Under the pieces are notes generated by a model. The model was not told where the DNA came from and did not search any database. It saw nothing but the letters and a program-made list of their open reading frames with translations. Shown here in pieces: positions 1 to 12,587 of a DNA stretch of 64,000 bases. A program made the position numbers and the translations under genes. Positions within the stretch are counted from its first letter, which is position 1; each line of letters starts with the position of its first letter. Location of the stretch: assembly GCA_944470555.2 (NCBI GenBank), contig OX104127.1, positions 93,458,708-93,522,707 on the forward strand, read 5' to 3'. Source of the stretch: Heterobilharzia americana (taxonomy: Eukaryota; Platyhelminthes; Trematoda; Strigeidida; Schistosomatidae).

Positions 1-3000
1 AGTAACAAGCAAAGTACTTTTTTTGTATTTGTTTCATAATTTCACCTATTCAGATGAATTAGATATAACATACAAACCATCAAATTATGAGAATCATTTT
101 TGGAAAGAGCTTCAAGTTATGTTTAAATTCATCACTTTGAATATAGATAAGTAGGAGTTAAGTAGGTATGAGTGAGGTTGCTAAAACGGTTCACATAAGG
201 GAAGCATATAAAGTTGAAATATTAAGACGCATAACGGTTATTCATTGGTATAGTAGGCTAAAGATGGTTTTCAGGCGAAATAAAAGAGTACATGTTATTT
301 GGTACACTCTATAAAATTGTTAAATGAGTTGGAGAAGATTAAAGAATTCATTTTCAGGTAATTTCGTTGAGATATGATGTGACAGAATTCATATTGATAA
401 GTGATCGTACATTTTGGACTATTATAATTCTGTGATTTCCCTTTAGTCTAAAAGTTCGTAGGTCTTTATTGACTAGTTTTTGTATTCTGCGGCAATTTAT
501 TTATGTAAATAATCTACATCCACTCCGAGCGTAAAACTCAAACAACATTCCTTTTCTTTTTTATGTATAATTTATACTATCTATTTATAGTAAGTAGTTT
601 ATATTTTTAATTTAATACGTGTATTCAGTCTTCTGTTTGACTGGCACACTGTTTTCCTGATACACGCATCATTATTATGACGTTCACAAACAAAGTGGGA
701 CTAAACCATGGAGTTGGTATACTCTTAGGGAATATGAATGTAGCAAGACAGGGACTTGTGTCCTTGCATACATCACTTGGTGCTTCATATAACAAATAAT
801 TTCATGGTTCCAATGAAATAAATGTGGGCTATGTTCATTTGATCAAGTTTCATTGTCTGGGTTCACTTTCAATATTGTATGATGTTGTTAGTTAACAGTC
901 AAAAATACAAGGAACGCTGGTGGGCGGAAAATGCATGCATAAATACATACGTAGCTCCAGATTTTATGCAAGTCTTTCATTTAATCATAATAAAAATGAA
1001 TAAAGTAACCCGGTAGAAACTTATGCACCAGGCTGTGAGCCATATCAGTTGTTTCAGGGCTTATGGTACTGTCCAGTTCCTCAGGCTGATGTAGGTGCGG
1101 CTTTTTTCGAACCCAGGACTGATTCCTTGTAAGCCACTGACAAATTTGAACAGGACCAGAGGGATGATTGAACGGAATAATATGATTTGTTTTGTCGTGA
1201 ATGTTCTTTTCAAACACAATCTTGTACACACAGTATGCAAGCTGAACCATGCACAAATAGTTTCATAAGATTGACAATAAAATACCCGCTGAAATAGTCA
1301 GTATAAAACGAATCAAAAGGCAAGAACCAGCTTCAGGTTTAAGATGGAAAAATAGGAATAAGTTTTGAATTGGTTAAGAAGAGAAAATGAAAAAAATGTA
1401 TCACGAAAATTCTCAATAAATATCGAAGATCAGACTTAGTAGGATTGTTGAAAATAACCACTGAGTCTTCTGGGTGCAAATTTCTGGTTCACATTTATCT
1501 TTTATTACAGAAACTTCAACCACCGTTGCTTTTAAAGTATATGGTGTGTGTGTGTATGTGTGGTAGGACCACCATATTAGTAATCCAGATATTATGCACA
1601 GAACCTCAGGTTATAAGGTAAGCTAGTTGATCTAGATGATGGCACTAACAGAATCTTTACTCTTCCATGCATAATTGCCAATACTAATTATTGCTCAAAA
1701 TACTCATTCGTATCAAATTAAGTTGAGGTTATTAAAAAATGTATAGCTAAGCCGTTGATTTTATTGAGTACAAAATTAGCCAAAAAAAAATTAACAAGTT
1801 GCATTAGTGAAAGTCTTTTATTCCCGTTATGGATATTTTAAAATTATTATAACACAGAGATAACAAAAGCTTCAACAGGCTCTTGTATTCTACACATGAA
1901 GTTCATATTTTCATAAGTTACGTATTCCAGTGAAATGCTTTATATTTTCAATGTACTCGACTTTTATACATATATATGCCTCATTTTTCTTTTTCTTTCT
2001 ACACCTAGGGTAATACACATTACAGCATAAATCGTGTTACACCATTTGGACGTAATGCTGCTTTTACAACGCCTATTGATAAATACTTAAATAGTCGTAT
2101 GCCTAGTGAAATGCAAGTATACCCACGCTAGAAAAACAGTCATGATGGAAATAATAAAGATATAACTATGATCAGATTTATGAGTGCAAAAACCAGACAA
2201 ATTGATTAGTTATTTTATTTTTCCTAAGGTAATAATAATACTATTTCTATGTCATCGGTGTTTTGTTGTTTCATGTAATCGTCAATGGAAAGAAAACATC
2301 ATCAAAAAAAAACAGAATGCATTTCAACTGCTAAGGTACTTTTCTGTGTTTTTCATAGACGTTAACATACCTTAGTTTGACAGTAAATAAAATCATAACC
2401 TATAAAGAACGGTGTTATCTTTTTCGATGTATAAATTGTTACCGTACATTAACTTGATAATAATGATGGTAATAATAATAGTAATAATGGCAGTCGTTTA
2501 TTACTTTCAATGGACTGTGCAAAATGTATGATGAAAGTTGCTTTTGTTTAAAACAAAGGGAGTAGAATGAAGTGTGTCTTTCTTATAATGGATACACAAA
2601 TGTATTCATGAAATAATGATTATAGTTGACGGATAACCTTGGTCACCACTTGATTCGAACCAGTAACCTTCAAACCACTGATCCAAGTTTTAAATGACTG
2701 ACCTATACAAGCTGAGTATTAATATTCGGGAACTAATTTTATTTCAATCACTGACTGTGTATACTTTTTCTGAGAGATACGATTATTTTCTAGGAAAACT
2801 AGTCAATGATAAGTTTGATTTCATCAGGAAAGGAAATATACTCATTTGTAAAGCTAAGGGTTTTTGTTAAAGTTTCATCAGCTGCAGTCTGTAAATACAA
2901 TACTTTTAAAGTAGAAGAATACACAGATCTAGTGGTTGCATAAATTTGAAAAACGACAGTTACGTGAACATTTTGGGATGAAAATTTGTGCAATAAATGA

Positions 3001-3010
3001 GGAGCTGGAA
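1..3010. other. AT-rich intergenic or intronic DNA, no identifiable gene
   Basis: No recognisable protein or RNA gene was found. A minus-strand frame of 91 codons at 981-1256 is open but resembles no family I know and has no clear splice context. A short GT-rich run lies at 1543-1562 and TAA-type simple repeats at about 2457-2490. Around 2640-2720 the minus strand has a B-box-like GGTTCGAATC, perhaps a decayed tRNA-type SINE. Confidence 0.5.
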
Positions 3011-3019
3011 ATACTTTGA

Positions 3020-3620
3020 AGAGTGTTAATCAAGGATGATTATCTTTCAAGATTCATTGAGAGGAACATGAGGCCTAAGCATTTTGAAGAAGAAGCTGTT
3101 ATTATTCCAAAGAATACACTGTTTACAAATATTGGATTTACGGGAGATACATTGGGAGGGATAGTAAACAATTGACCATGCAAAGCATTGAAGAAGACCT
3201 TGTTTTCCGCTCAGATTTGGATTGTTTTCTCCAGTCAATAACTAAGTCGAGGGTGTGCGAAGGATAAACTACCACTATGAGCCACTTCTATATGTGTTTA
3301 CCAATTCACCTGCTCTTATAGAGTTGATTACATAAGTCATACAAAGTGTTCTATCCAAACGCATCTCCGAACATTATCCTGACTGACTGTCCAAAAGGAC
3401 AGTTTAAAGCTGTCAAAAGCTTGATTCTTGAGCATTAGACGGTCTCTAGTCACTGTGCTCCATAAGAGTCTTCTTTCGAAGTCATTTCTAAAATGAAGGC
3501 AAACATTTCAAAGCGAGTGCATATTCGCCCCTCAACACAGGAGAAGCTCTGGCAATCCATCAGTACCAGACCACTCAAAAAAGATACGTTCAACCTCTAA
3601 TTTTGCCTTGGTCATAATTT
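3020..3620 (+). pseudogene. Penelope-like element remnant A: post-RT connector and GIY-YIG endonuclease domain
   Basis: One plus-strand frame starting near 3029 reads VLIKDDYLSRFIERNMRPKH, continues through IPKNTLFTNIGFTGDT, and after three in-frame stops reads VYQFTCSYRVDYISHTKC. This matches the order in Penelope-like elements: the tail of the reverse transcriptase (finding ERFI..HM), a connector, then a GIY-YIG endonuclease whose core is Y-x-F/I-x-C-x-C-x-x-x-Y-I-G-x-T. Here YIG has become YIS. A frameshift near 3395 moves the frame to FKAVKSLILEH and later VQPLILPWS followed by a stop, which looks like the family's C-terminus. No RT palm is seen upstream, so the copy is 5'-truncated. It is dead: several stops, one frameshift and a changed YIG. 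The PLE assignment is inference from motif order; RTE and LTR elements do not carry a GIY-YIG domain. Confidence 0.75.
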
Positions 3621-3710
3621 CCCCAAGACAGTCTATTCATTTCTGTGTTTGTTTACTATGATCCAACAAAGAATTCTTGATGACCTTGAATTGACCCATT
3701 AGCCATTAAT

Positions 3711-3712
<2 letters not shown>

Positions 3713-3760
<48 letters not shown>
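3713..3760. repeat. (AT)n microsatellite
   Basis: An uninterrupted run of about 24 AT dinucleotides. It separates the plus-strand PLE remnant on its left from the minus-strand PLE remnant on its right. Confidence 0.98.
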
Positions 3761-3767
<7 letters not shown>

Positions 3768-3879
3768 AATTACGATCTACAGCTTTTAAAAATGCTTCTT
3801 CGAAAAGAAGATTTTCTTCGCTAAATTGCCTTTTATTAACATTATTTTACATAAAAGCAGAACGGAAGTGTCATCCATA

Positions 3880-4790
3880 TGCCATCGATACGTATCAAGC
3901 GAGAATTAGTGTGGTTTCTCTTATATATTCCTAGAGGATATAACACACGCCTGACTGACAGCTAACTTCGTATACAAGATCCACCGATTCCAACCCGGAG
4001 AAAATTAGGAAAAAGACTTATATGAATGGAAGAATTTATTCCTCCAAGAAGAATAGTCAACTAACCCAAAAACAAGTATGTATATATACATGGATAAGGT
4101 TATCCAGAATTTGAAAATGTAGCGTAGCAAAAGTATTAACCAATCAGCGAATTACCTTGAAAATAGACGCAAAAATGAGCTGCTGGCCATGCCGTAAAAA
4201 CAGGTGCGGAAACGACAGTTTTAGAATGTTCAGATCAATGAACAATGTATTAAGCAAATCTGGGGCCTTCTAACAGTCTTAGCATATTTTCTAATGATAT
4301 AAGTAGGTCAGGAAGCATTATATAAGTAAACAGCTTGTTGCTACTCCACCTGTTTGTTGATAAAGACCGTCAATGAAAAGGAACTGCATATTCATAGCAC
4401 AGCGTAGTTTAACCTTTTTTGAGTCACTGCGCCAACCACTATTCAACCCTTTTCCAACAACCATTCCATACACATACTCAGCAGGCTGCAATAATGGAAC
4501 TGTAGTAAATAGTGACATGATGTCTGAAGATAAAATCATTTTTTATGCTTGTTTCTTTGCTTCATCGATTCCACAAATTCATAGACATCCTTTAAGCTGT
4601 ACTTACAGGAAATCTTTCCCACGGACTGCAGAAGATGAATAAGCCATTTAGCCACTGTGTGATATGAAGAATTCTGCAGATCTAAAAGTGGTCTAGATGG
4701 CATACCGATCTTAAGAAATTTATTTTTGAATAATTGCAACACATCTATAATTATATTTATTCGGATGAAAAGTTATCACCACTAAGTGAT
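3880..4790 (-). pseudogene. Penelope-like element remnant B: RT fingers/palm and GIY-YIG fragment, minus strand
   Basis: Reading the minus strand from 4742 gives SRPLLDLQNSSYHTVAKWL, then DVYEFVESMKQ. From 4539 it gives SDIMSLFTTVPLLQ and FLFIDGLYQQTGGVATS. These correspond to conserved Penelope-like RT blocks: RP(I/L)L.. .N.P.Y..AK.L, D(V/I).SLFT.VP, and FLF.G..Y.Q..GVA.GSPLGP. The sequence decays before the YxDD active site, which I do not find. At about 3985-3890 the same strand reads VDLVYEVSCQSGV then EYIRET, which fits a GIY-YIG endonuclease core (Y..SC....YIGET). The element is therefore RT then endonuclease, in the usual PLE order, with the middle third eroded. It runs in the opposite direction to remnant A, so they are separate insertions. 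Not functional. Confidence 0.72.
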
Positions 4791-5010
4791 ATAATAATAA
4801 ACAGATTGTTAGAATCCTAATATTCGTTACCTCACCAATGACACACGAAAAATAAACTCTAACGCAATCTTGGTCTAATACAGATTACCGTACCACAAAT
4901 AATAAAGTTTGAAAAGAATACTTCAAAACATACCAAGGAAATGGAACCTAGCTAATAAAATAGACAGAAAACCAAACGAAGGACGAAAATATCTCAGTCA
5001 GCGCGAGCGA

Positions 5011-6855
5011 GATGAGAAAGGGACCAGGAAATAAAAGTCCTAATGAACTGTCTGCCTGACCGGTTGACTCTACCATTAGTGATCTGGATGTGGGGGTGAT
5101 TGATTGTGTGACCTATGGTCGACTTTTCAACCGATACGAGTCAATGTGCACACGTGGTTTTGTAGTGGGGCGGTCAGCAGGAGCGCAGATGAGCACAGAT
5201 TTCAGTGGAGTTGAATGTCTCCACTGGTTGTATGACTGATCGGAGATGATCTCCTATCAATACATACTCCCGAATTGACGATGCAGACTGCATGCAATAT
5301 GTTGTCCGAGAGAAGGTTAGAGAGTGTGTGATGGAGAGATATGGGGGAGTGATATTGTGTTTGGTGTAGACAGTCGGCGAAGGTGTGAGTTGATATATTT
5401 TGTTTGTGGGTGTTTGTGAGGCAATGTGTGGTGAGTGTTGAGTTGAGGTGGAGTGGCGGTTCGAACCCGGGCCGAACCAGGCTTTTAAGCTGACACACAT
5501 GGACACGAACACCACGAACCCCCGTCGCCTCGATGATGCGATGCCAGGTGCTCCGACACTGCCCACAGAGCACTATCACCTGACGCCGTCAACAGCGTGC
5601 ACCCCCTGTCGAGATGACATGAAGTAGGCCACAATGCGGAGGGTTGTCTCTCGGCGACCTCACATGCATCGCCGGTCTCCGATTACCAGCACGACAACTG
5701 ACCAGCATCTGCTCGTCTGTCCCAGTGAGTACGTCAAGGTGTGAGGTGGGTGGACCGGTCCACTCCTCTCTGTCAGCGCAGATGAGCCACTGTGCAAATC
5801 AACCAGCTCACTTCACACTCAATCACATCCACATATTCAACTGCGAAGAACACTGAATCGCATTCCAGATAACACTTACCATCTTCTTCATCCCACCCCC
5901 CACCACATCAAAATACACATCATCCATCGACCTCATGACGATTCAGTCAAGCTATCGTGTAGAATTCACCTCCTCTCGAGCCAAGGACGAACACGTCTCA
6001 GTCAGCGTGGTCACCTGTTCACTCGCACACTGCTCACATGCTTCAATCTCACACCGACTTCGACAGTTGTCTGCTCCTATCGACCCCACATGCAAACAGT
6101 CGAAGGATGACGATTCTGGGGAATTCCGGTCTCAGACTTGCTTATTTCCAGTCGCTAACTGGCTCGTCTCAGTTCATCATCCCCTCAGTCATGTGACTCA
6201 CCGAAACATGCATTCGGAAAAGCACTCCTCTCGAAAGCTTCCTTGTGCCTACTGCTCATTCGTCAAGTGAACAACTATCTGGTTGGTCGGCTCATCCACA
6301 TTGTGATTGGTCGAGTGAATATGGGCCACAAAACCTGGAGTAATATTGGACGAGTCTTAGCTCTACCGCTTGCTTACCTGCTCAGTCGCGCCAGAGCGAA
6401 CACTCGGTCCCCGGCACCAAATCTACCTGCCAATCACAAGCTCAATCAATCAACCCCTCAGCCACTCACTACATTCCCATCCATCCACCCCTCTCTACAA
6501 ATCTCTCCATCTGCAGTCACTACTCAGAATGTGTGATTGACTGAATAACTGAATGTCCTGTTGGTCGAATGCTTGATGGGTGAACTGATCGCCAGAACGA
6601 ACCACTGACTGACCAAGAGAATGCATTCCTCTGTATATCTCTTTGCGTACATATCGATCTTACTCACCATCTTGCGTGATTAACAGACTGCGTGTCTATG
6701 TCACACGGTTATTCCTCAATGGTTGATCGCAAGGCCGACCGACAGACAAACAGAGAGACAGACAGACACAGATGGAAATTCTTGTGAGCAGGTATGCATG
6801 CGTGAAATAAATACAACGTGAGAACGTTAAACGGACATCCATAAGGGGTGAGTGG
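5011..6855 (+). repeat. Array unit 1 (1845 bp, tRNA deleted)
   Basis: First unit of the array. It is 63 bp shorter than the others because of one deletion that removed most of its tRNA-Val gene. It shares several variants with unit 2 against units 3 to 5, for instance GTCAATGTGC, GAATTGACGA and CCCCCTGTCGAG. Confidence 0.93.
5458..5479 (+). pseudogene. tRNA-Val(UAC) 3' remnant
   Basis: Only GGTTCGAACC and the CGGGCCGAACCA end (T-loop, 3' side of the T-stem and acceptor stem) remain. The other units have AGTGGCGAATG before the gene and CCCCGGTTCG in the T-arm; unit 1 joins AGTGG directly to CGGTTCG. The join uses a 2-bp CG microhomology and removes 63 bp. Without acceptor 5' strand, D-arm and anticodon arm this cannot be a tRNA, although the B-box is still present. 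Confidence 0.95.
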
Positions 6856-8763
6856 GATGAGAAAGGGACCAGGAAATAAAAGTCCTAATGAACTGTCTGC
6901 CTGACCGGTTGACTCTACCATTAGTGATCTGGATGTGGGGGTGATTGATTGTGTGACCTATGGTCGACTTTTCAACCGATACGAGTCAATGTGCACACGT
7001 GGTTTTGTAGTGGGGCGGTCAGCAGGAGCGCAGATGAGCACAGATTTCAGTGGAGTTGAATGTCTCCACTGGTTGTATGACTGATCGGAGATGATCTCCT
7101 ATCAATACATACTCCCGAATTGACGATGCAGACTGCATGCAATATGTTGTCCGAGAGAAGGTTAGAGAGTGTGTGATGGAGAGATATGGGGGAGTGATAT
7201 TGTGTTTGGTGTAGACAGTCGGCGAAGGTGTGAGTTGATATATTTTGTTTGTGGGTGTTTGTGAGGCAATGTGTGGTGAGTGTTGAGTTGAGGTGGAGTG
7301 GCGAATGACCTTGGGGTTCGGTGGTGTAGTGGTTATCATGTCTGCTTTACACGCAGAAGGTCCCCGGTTCGAACCCGGGCCGAACCAGGCTTTTAAGCTG
7401 ACACACATGGACACGAACACCACGAACCCCCGTCGCCTCGATGATGCGATGCCAGGTGCTCCGACACTGCCCACAGAGCACTATCACCTGACGCCGTCAA
7501 CAGCGTGCACCCCCTGTCGAGATGACATGAAGTAGGCCACAATGCGGAGGGTTGTCTCTCGGCGACCTCACATGCATCGCCGGTCTCCGATTACCAGCAC
7601 AACAACTGACCAGCATCTGCTCGTCTGTCCCAGTGAGTACGTCAAGGTGTGAGGTGGGTGGACCGGTCCACTCCTCTCTGTCAGCGCAGATGAGCCACTG
7701 TGCAAATCAACCAGCTCACTTCACACTCAATCACATCCACATATTCAACTGCGAAGAACACTGAATCGCATTCCAGATAACACTTACCATCTTCTTCATC
7801 CCACCCCCCACCACATCAAAATACACATCATCCATCGACCTCATGACGATTCAGTCAAGCTATCGTGTAGAATTCACCTCCTCTCGAGCCAAGGACGAAC
7901 ACGTCTCAGTCAGCGTGGTCACCTGTTCACTCGCACACTGCTCACATGCTTCAATCTCACACCGACTTCGACAGTTGTCTGCTCCTATCGACCCCACATG
8001 CAAACAGTCGAAGGATGACGATTCTGGGGAATTCCGGTCTCAGACTTGCTTATTTCCAGTCGCTAACTGGCTCGTCTCAGTTCATCATCCCCTCAGTCAT
8101 GTGACTCACCGAAACATGCATTCGGAAAAGCACTCCTCTCGAAAGCTTCCTTGTGCCTACTGCTCATTCGTCAAGTGAACAACTATCTGGTTGGTCGGCT
8201 CATCCACATTGTGATTGGTCGAGTGAATATGGGCCACAAAACCTGGAGTAATATTGGACGAGTCTTAGCTCTACCGCTTGCTTACCTGCTCAGTCGCGCC
8301 AGAGCGAACACTCGGTCCCCGGCACCAAATCTACCTGCCAATCACAAGCTCAATCAATCAACCCCTCAGCCACTCACTACATTCCCATCCATCCACCCCT
8401 CTCTACAAATCTCTCCATCTGCAGTCACTACTCAGAATGTGTGATTGACTGAATAACTGAATGTCCTGTTGGTCGAATGCTTGATGGGTGAACTGATCGC
8501 CAGAACGAACCACTGACTGACCAAGAGAATGCATTCCTCTGTATATCTCTTTGCGTACATATCGATCTTACTCACCATCTTGCGTGATTAACAGACTGCG
8601 TGTCTATGTCACACGGTTATTCCTCAATGGTTGATCGCAAGGCCGACCGACAGACAAACAGAGAGACAGACAGACACAGATGGAAATTCTTGTGAGCAGG
8701 TATGCATGCGTGAAATAAATACAATGTGAGAACGTTAAACGGACATCCATAAGGGGTGAGTGG
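6856..8763 (+). repeat. Array unit 2 (1908 bp)
   Basis: Complete unit with an intact tRNA-Val gene at 7315-7387. A CAGACA/GACC-rich stretch lies near its right end (about 8640-8680). The end of this unit has CAATGTGAG, a variant shared with unit 4 but not with units 1 and 3. Confidence 0.95.
7315..7387 (+). tRNA. tRNA-Val (anticodon UAC), copy 1 of 4
   Basis: A 73-nt cloverleaf can be drawn by eye. The 7-bp acceptor is GGTTCGG with CCGAACC, fully paired. The D-arm starts GTGT with loop AGTGGTTA. The anticodon stem TCTGC/GCAGA encloses loop TTTACAC, so the anticodon is TAC (valine). The variable loop is AGGTC, the T-stem CCCGG/CCGGG is fully paired around TTCGAAC, and A is the discriminator. 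Internal A-box (TGGTGTAGTGG) and B-box (GGTTCGAACCC) are intact and a Pol III terminator TTTT follows at 7391-7394. No intron and no encoded CCA. All pairing positions support a functional gene. Confidence 0.97.
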
Positions 8764-10671
8764 GATGAGAAAGGGACCAGGAAATAAAAGTCCTAATGAA
8801 CTGTCTGCCTGACCGGTTGACTCTACCATTAGTGATCTGGATGTGGGGGTGATTGATTGTGTGACCTATGGTCGACTTTTCAACCGATACGAGTCAACGT
8901 GCACACGTGGTTTTGTAGTGGGGCGGTCAGCAGGAGCGCAGATGAGCACAGATTTCAGTGGAGTTGAATGTCTCCACTGGTTGTATGACTGATCGGAGAT
9001 GATCTCCTATCAATACATACTCCCGAATTGGCGATGCAGACTGCATGCAATATGTTGTCCGAGAGAAGGTTAGAGAGTGTGTGATGGAGAGATATGAGGG
9101 AGTGATATTGTGTTTGGTGTAGACAGTCGGCGAAGGTGTGAGTTGATATATTTTGTTTGTGGGTGTTTGTGAGGCAATGTGTGGTGAGTGTTGAGTTGAG
9201 GCGGAGTGGCGAATGACCTTGGGGTTCGGTGGTGTAGTGGTTATCATGTCTGCTTTACACGCAGAAGGTCCCCGGTTCGAACCCGGGCCGAACCAGGCTT
9301 CTAAGCTGACACACATGGACACGAACACCACGAACCCCCGTCGCCTCGATGATGCGATGCCAGGTGCTCCGACACTGCCCACAGAGCACTATCACCTGAC
9401 GCCGTCAACAGCGTGCACCCCCGGTCGAGATGACATGAAGTAGGCCACAATGCGGAGGGTTGTCTCTCGGCGACCTCACGTGCGTCGCCGGTCTCCGATT
9501 ACCAGCACGACAACTGACCAGCATCTGCTCGTCTGTCCCAGTGAGTACGTCAAGGTGTGAGGTGGGTGGACCGGTCCACTCCTCTCTGTCAGCGCAGATG
9601 AGCCACTGTGCAAATCAACCAGCTCACTTCACACTCAATCACATCCACATATTCAACTGCGAAGAACACTGAATCGCATTCCAGATAACACTTACCATCT
9701 TCTTCATCCCACCCCCCACCACATCAAAATACACATCATCCATCGACCTCATGACGATTCAGTCAAGCTATCGTGTAGAATTCACCTCCTCTCGAGCCAA
9801 GGACGAACACGTCTCAGTCAGCGTGGTCACCTGTTCACTCGCACACTGCTCACATGCTTCAATCTCACACCGACTTCGACAGTTGTCTGCTCCTATCGAC
9901 CCCACATGCAAACAGTCGAAGGATGACGATTCTGGGGAATTCCGGTCTCAGACTTGCTTATTTCCAGTCGCTAACTGGCTCGTCTCAGTTCATCATCCCC
10001 TCAGTCATGTGACTCACCGAAACATGCATTCGGAAAAGCACTCCTCTCGAAAGCTTCCTTGTGCCTACTGCTCATTCGTCAAGTGAACAACTATCTGGTT
10101 GGTCGGCTCATCCACATTGTGATTGGTCGAGTGAATATGGGCCACAAAACCTGGAGTAATATTGGACGAGTCTTAGCTCTACCGCTTGCTTACCTGCTCA
10201 GTCGCGCCAGAGCGAACACTCGGTCCCCGGCACCAAATCTACCTGCCAATCACAAGCTCAATCAATCAACCCCTCAGCCACTCACTACATTCCCATCCAT
10301 CCACCCCTCTCTACAAATCTCTCCATCTGCAGTCACTACTCAGAATGTGTGATTGACTGAATAACTGAATGTCCTGTTGGTCGAATGCTTGATGGGTGAA
10401 CTGATCGCCAGAACGAACCACTGACTGACCAAGAGAATGCATTCCTCTGTATATCTCTTTGCGTACATATCGATCTTACTCACCATCTTGCGTGATTAAC
10501 AGACTGCGTGTCTATGTCACACGGTTATTCCTCAATGGTTGATCGCAAGGCCGACCGACAGACAAACAGAGAGACAGACAGACACAGATGGAAATTCTTG
10601 TGAGCAGGTATGCATGCGTGAAATAAATACAACGTGAGAACGTTAAACGGACATCCATAAGGGGTGAGTGG
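8764..10671 (+). repeat. Array unit 3 (1908 bp)
   Basis: Complete unit with tRNA-Val at 9223-9295. From here on the units carry GTCAACGTGC, GAATTGGCGA and AGGCGGAGTGG. The GATATGAGGG variant is shared with unit 5 but not with units 1, 2 or 4. Confidence 0.95.
9223..9295 (+). tRNA. tRNA-Val (anticodon UAC), copy 2 of 4, terminator altered
   Basis: The 73-nt gene body is identical to the copy at 7315, with the same stems, anticodon TAC and internal promoter boxes. The difference lies downstream: where the other copies have GGCTTTTAAG this one has GGCTTCTAAG, so the T4 Pol III terminator is lost. Scanning forward I find no other run of four T until 10785, about 1.49 kb away. The mature tRNA could still be made by 3' trimming if transcription reads through, but output may be lower. 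Confidence 0.95.
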
Positions 10672-12587
10672 GATGAGAAAGGGACCAGGAAATAAAAGTC
10701 CTAATGAACTGTCTGCCTGACCGGTTGACTCTACCATTAGTGATCTGGATGTGGGGGTGATTGATTGTGTGACCTATGGTCGACTTTTCAACCGATACGA
10801 GTCAACGTGCACACGTGGTTTTGTAGTGGGGCGGTCAGCAGGAGCGCAGATGAGCACAGATTTCAGTGGAGTTGAATGTCTCCACTGGTTGTATGACTGA
10901 TCGGAGATGATCTCCTATCAATACATACTCCCGAATTGGCGATGCAGACTGCATGCAATATGTTGTCCGAGAGAAGGTTAGAGAGTGTGTGATGGAGAGA
11001 TATGGGGGAGTGATATTGTGTTTGGTGTAGACAGTCGGCGAAGGTGTGAGTTGATATATTTTGTTTGTGGGTGTTTGTGAGGCAATGTGTGGTGAGTGTT
11101 GAGTTGAGGCGGAGTGGCGAATGACCTTGGGGTTCGGTGGTGTAGTGGTTATCATGTCTGCTTTACACGCAGAAGGTCCCCGGTTCGAACCCGGGCCGAA
11201 CCAGGCTTTTAAGCTGACACACATGGACACGAACACCACGAACCCCCGTCGCCTCGATGATGCGATGCCAGGTGCTCCGACACTGCCCACAGAGCACTAT
11301 CACCTGACGCCGTCAACAGCGTGCACCCCCGGTCGAGATGACATGAAGTAGGCCACAATGCGGAGGGTTGTCTCTCGGCGACCTCACGTGCGTCGCCGGT
11401 CTCCGATTACCAGCACGACAACTGACCAGCATCTGCTCGTCTGTCCCAGTGAGTACGTCAAGGTGTGAGGTGGGTGGACCGGTCCACTCCTCTCTGTCAG
11501 CGCAGATGAGCCACTGTGCAAATCAACCAGCTCACTTCACACTCAATCACATCCACATATTCAACTGCGAAGAACACTGAATCGCATTCCAGATAACACT
11601 TACCATCTTCTTCATCCCACCCCCCACCACATCAAAATACACATCATCCATCGACCTCATGACGATTCAGTCAAGCTATCGTGTAGAATTCACCTCCTCT
11701 CGAGCCAAGGACGAACACGTCTCAGTCAGCGTGGTCACCTGTTCACTCGCACACTGCTCACATGCTTCAATCTCACACCGACTTCGACAGTTGTCTGCTC
11801 CTATCGACCCCACATGCAAACAGTCGAAGGATGACGATTCTAGGGAATTCCGGTCTCAGACTTGCTTATTTCCAGTCGCTAACTGGCTCGTCTCAGTTCA
11901 TCATCCCCTCAGTCATGTGACTCACCGAAACATGCATTCGGAAAAGCACTCCTCTCGAAAGCTTCCTTGTGCCTACTGCTCATTCGTCAAGTGAACAACT
12001 ATCTGGTTGGTCGGCTCATCCACATTGTGATTGGTCGAGTGAATATGGGCCACAAAACCTGGAGTAATATTGGACGAGTCTTAGCTCTACCGCTTGCTTA
12101 CCTGCTCAGTCGCGCCAGAGCGAACACTCGGTCCCCGGCACCAAATCTACCTGCCAATCACAAGCTCAATCAATCAACCCCTCAGCCACTCACTACATTC
12201 CCATCCATCCACCCCTCTCTACAAATCTCTCCATCTGCAGTCACTACTCAGAATGTGTGATTGACTGAATAACTGAATGTCCTGTTGGTCGAATGCTTGA
12301 TGGGTGAACTGATCGCCAGAACGAACCACTGACTGACCAAGAGAATGCATTCCTCTGTATATCTCTTTGCGTACATATCGATCTTACTCACCATCTTGCG
12401 TGATTAACAGACTGCGTGTCTATGTCACACGGTTATTCCTCAATGGTTGATCGCAAGGCCGACCGACCGACCGACAGACAAACAGAGAGACAGACAGACA
12501 CAGATGGAAATTCTTGTGAGCAGGTATGCATGCGTGAAATAAATACAATGTGAGAACGTTAAACGGACATCCATAAGGGGTGAGTGG
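10672..12587 (+). repeat. Array unit 4 (1916 bp)
   Basis: Complete unit with tRNA-Val at 11131-11203. It is 8 bp longer because CCGACCGACAG has become CCGACCGACCGACCGACAG near 12459-12478, two extra copies of a 4-bp GACC motif. It shares the CAATGTGAG end variant with unit 2. Confidence 0.95.
11131..11203 (+). tRNA. tRNA-Val (anticodon UAC), copy 3 of 4
   Basis: Same 73-nt cloverleaf as at 7315: fully paired acceptor, anticodon loop TTTACAC (anticodon TAC), intact A- and B-boxes. TTTT follows directly in GGCTTTTAAG. It should be transcribed by Pol III on its own internal promoter. Confidence 0.97.

Noticed and set aside
981..1256. 91-codon minus-strand frame
   Set aside because: No recognisable domain, no splice sites that decide it and no repeat match; left as unassigned within the surrounding region.
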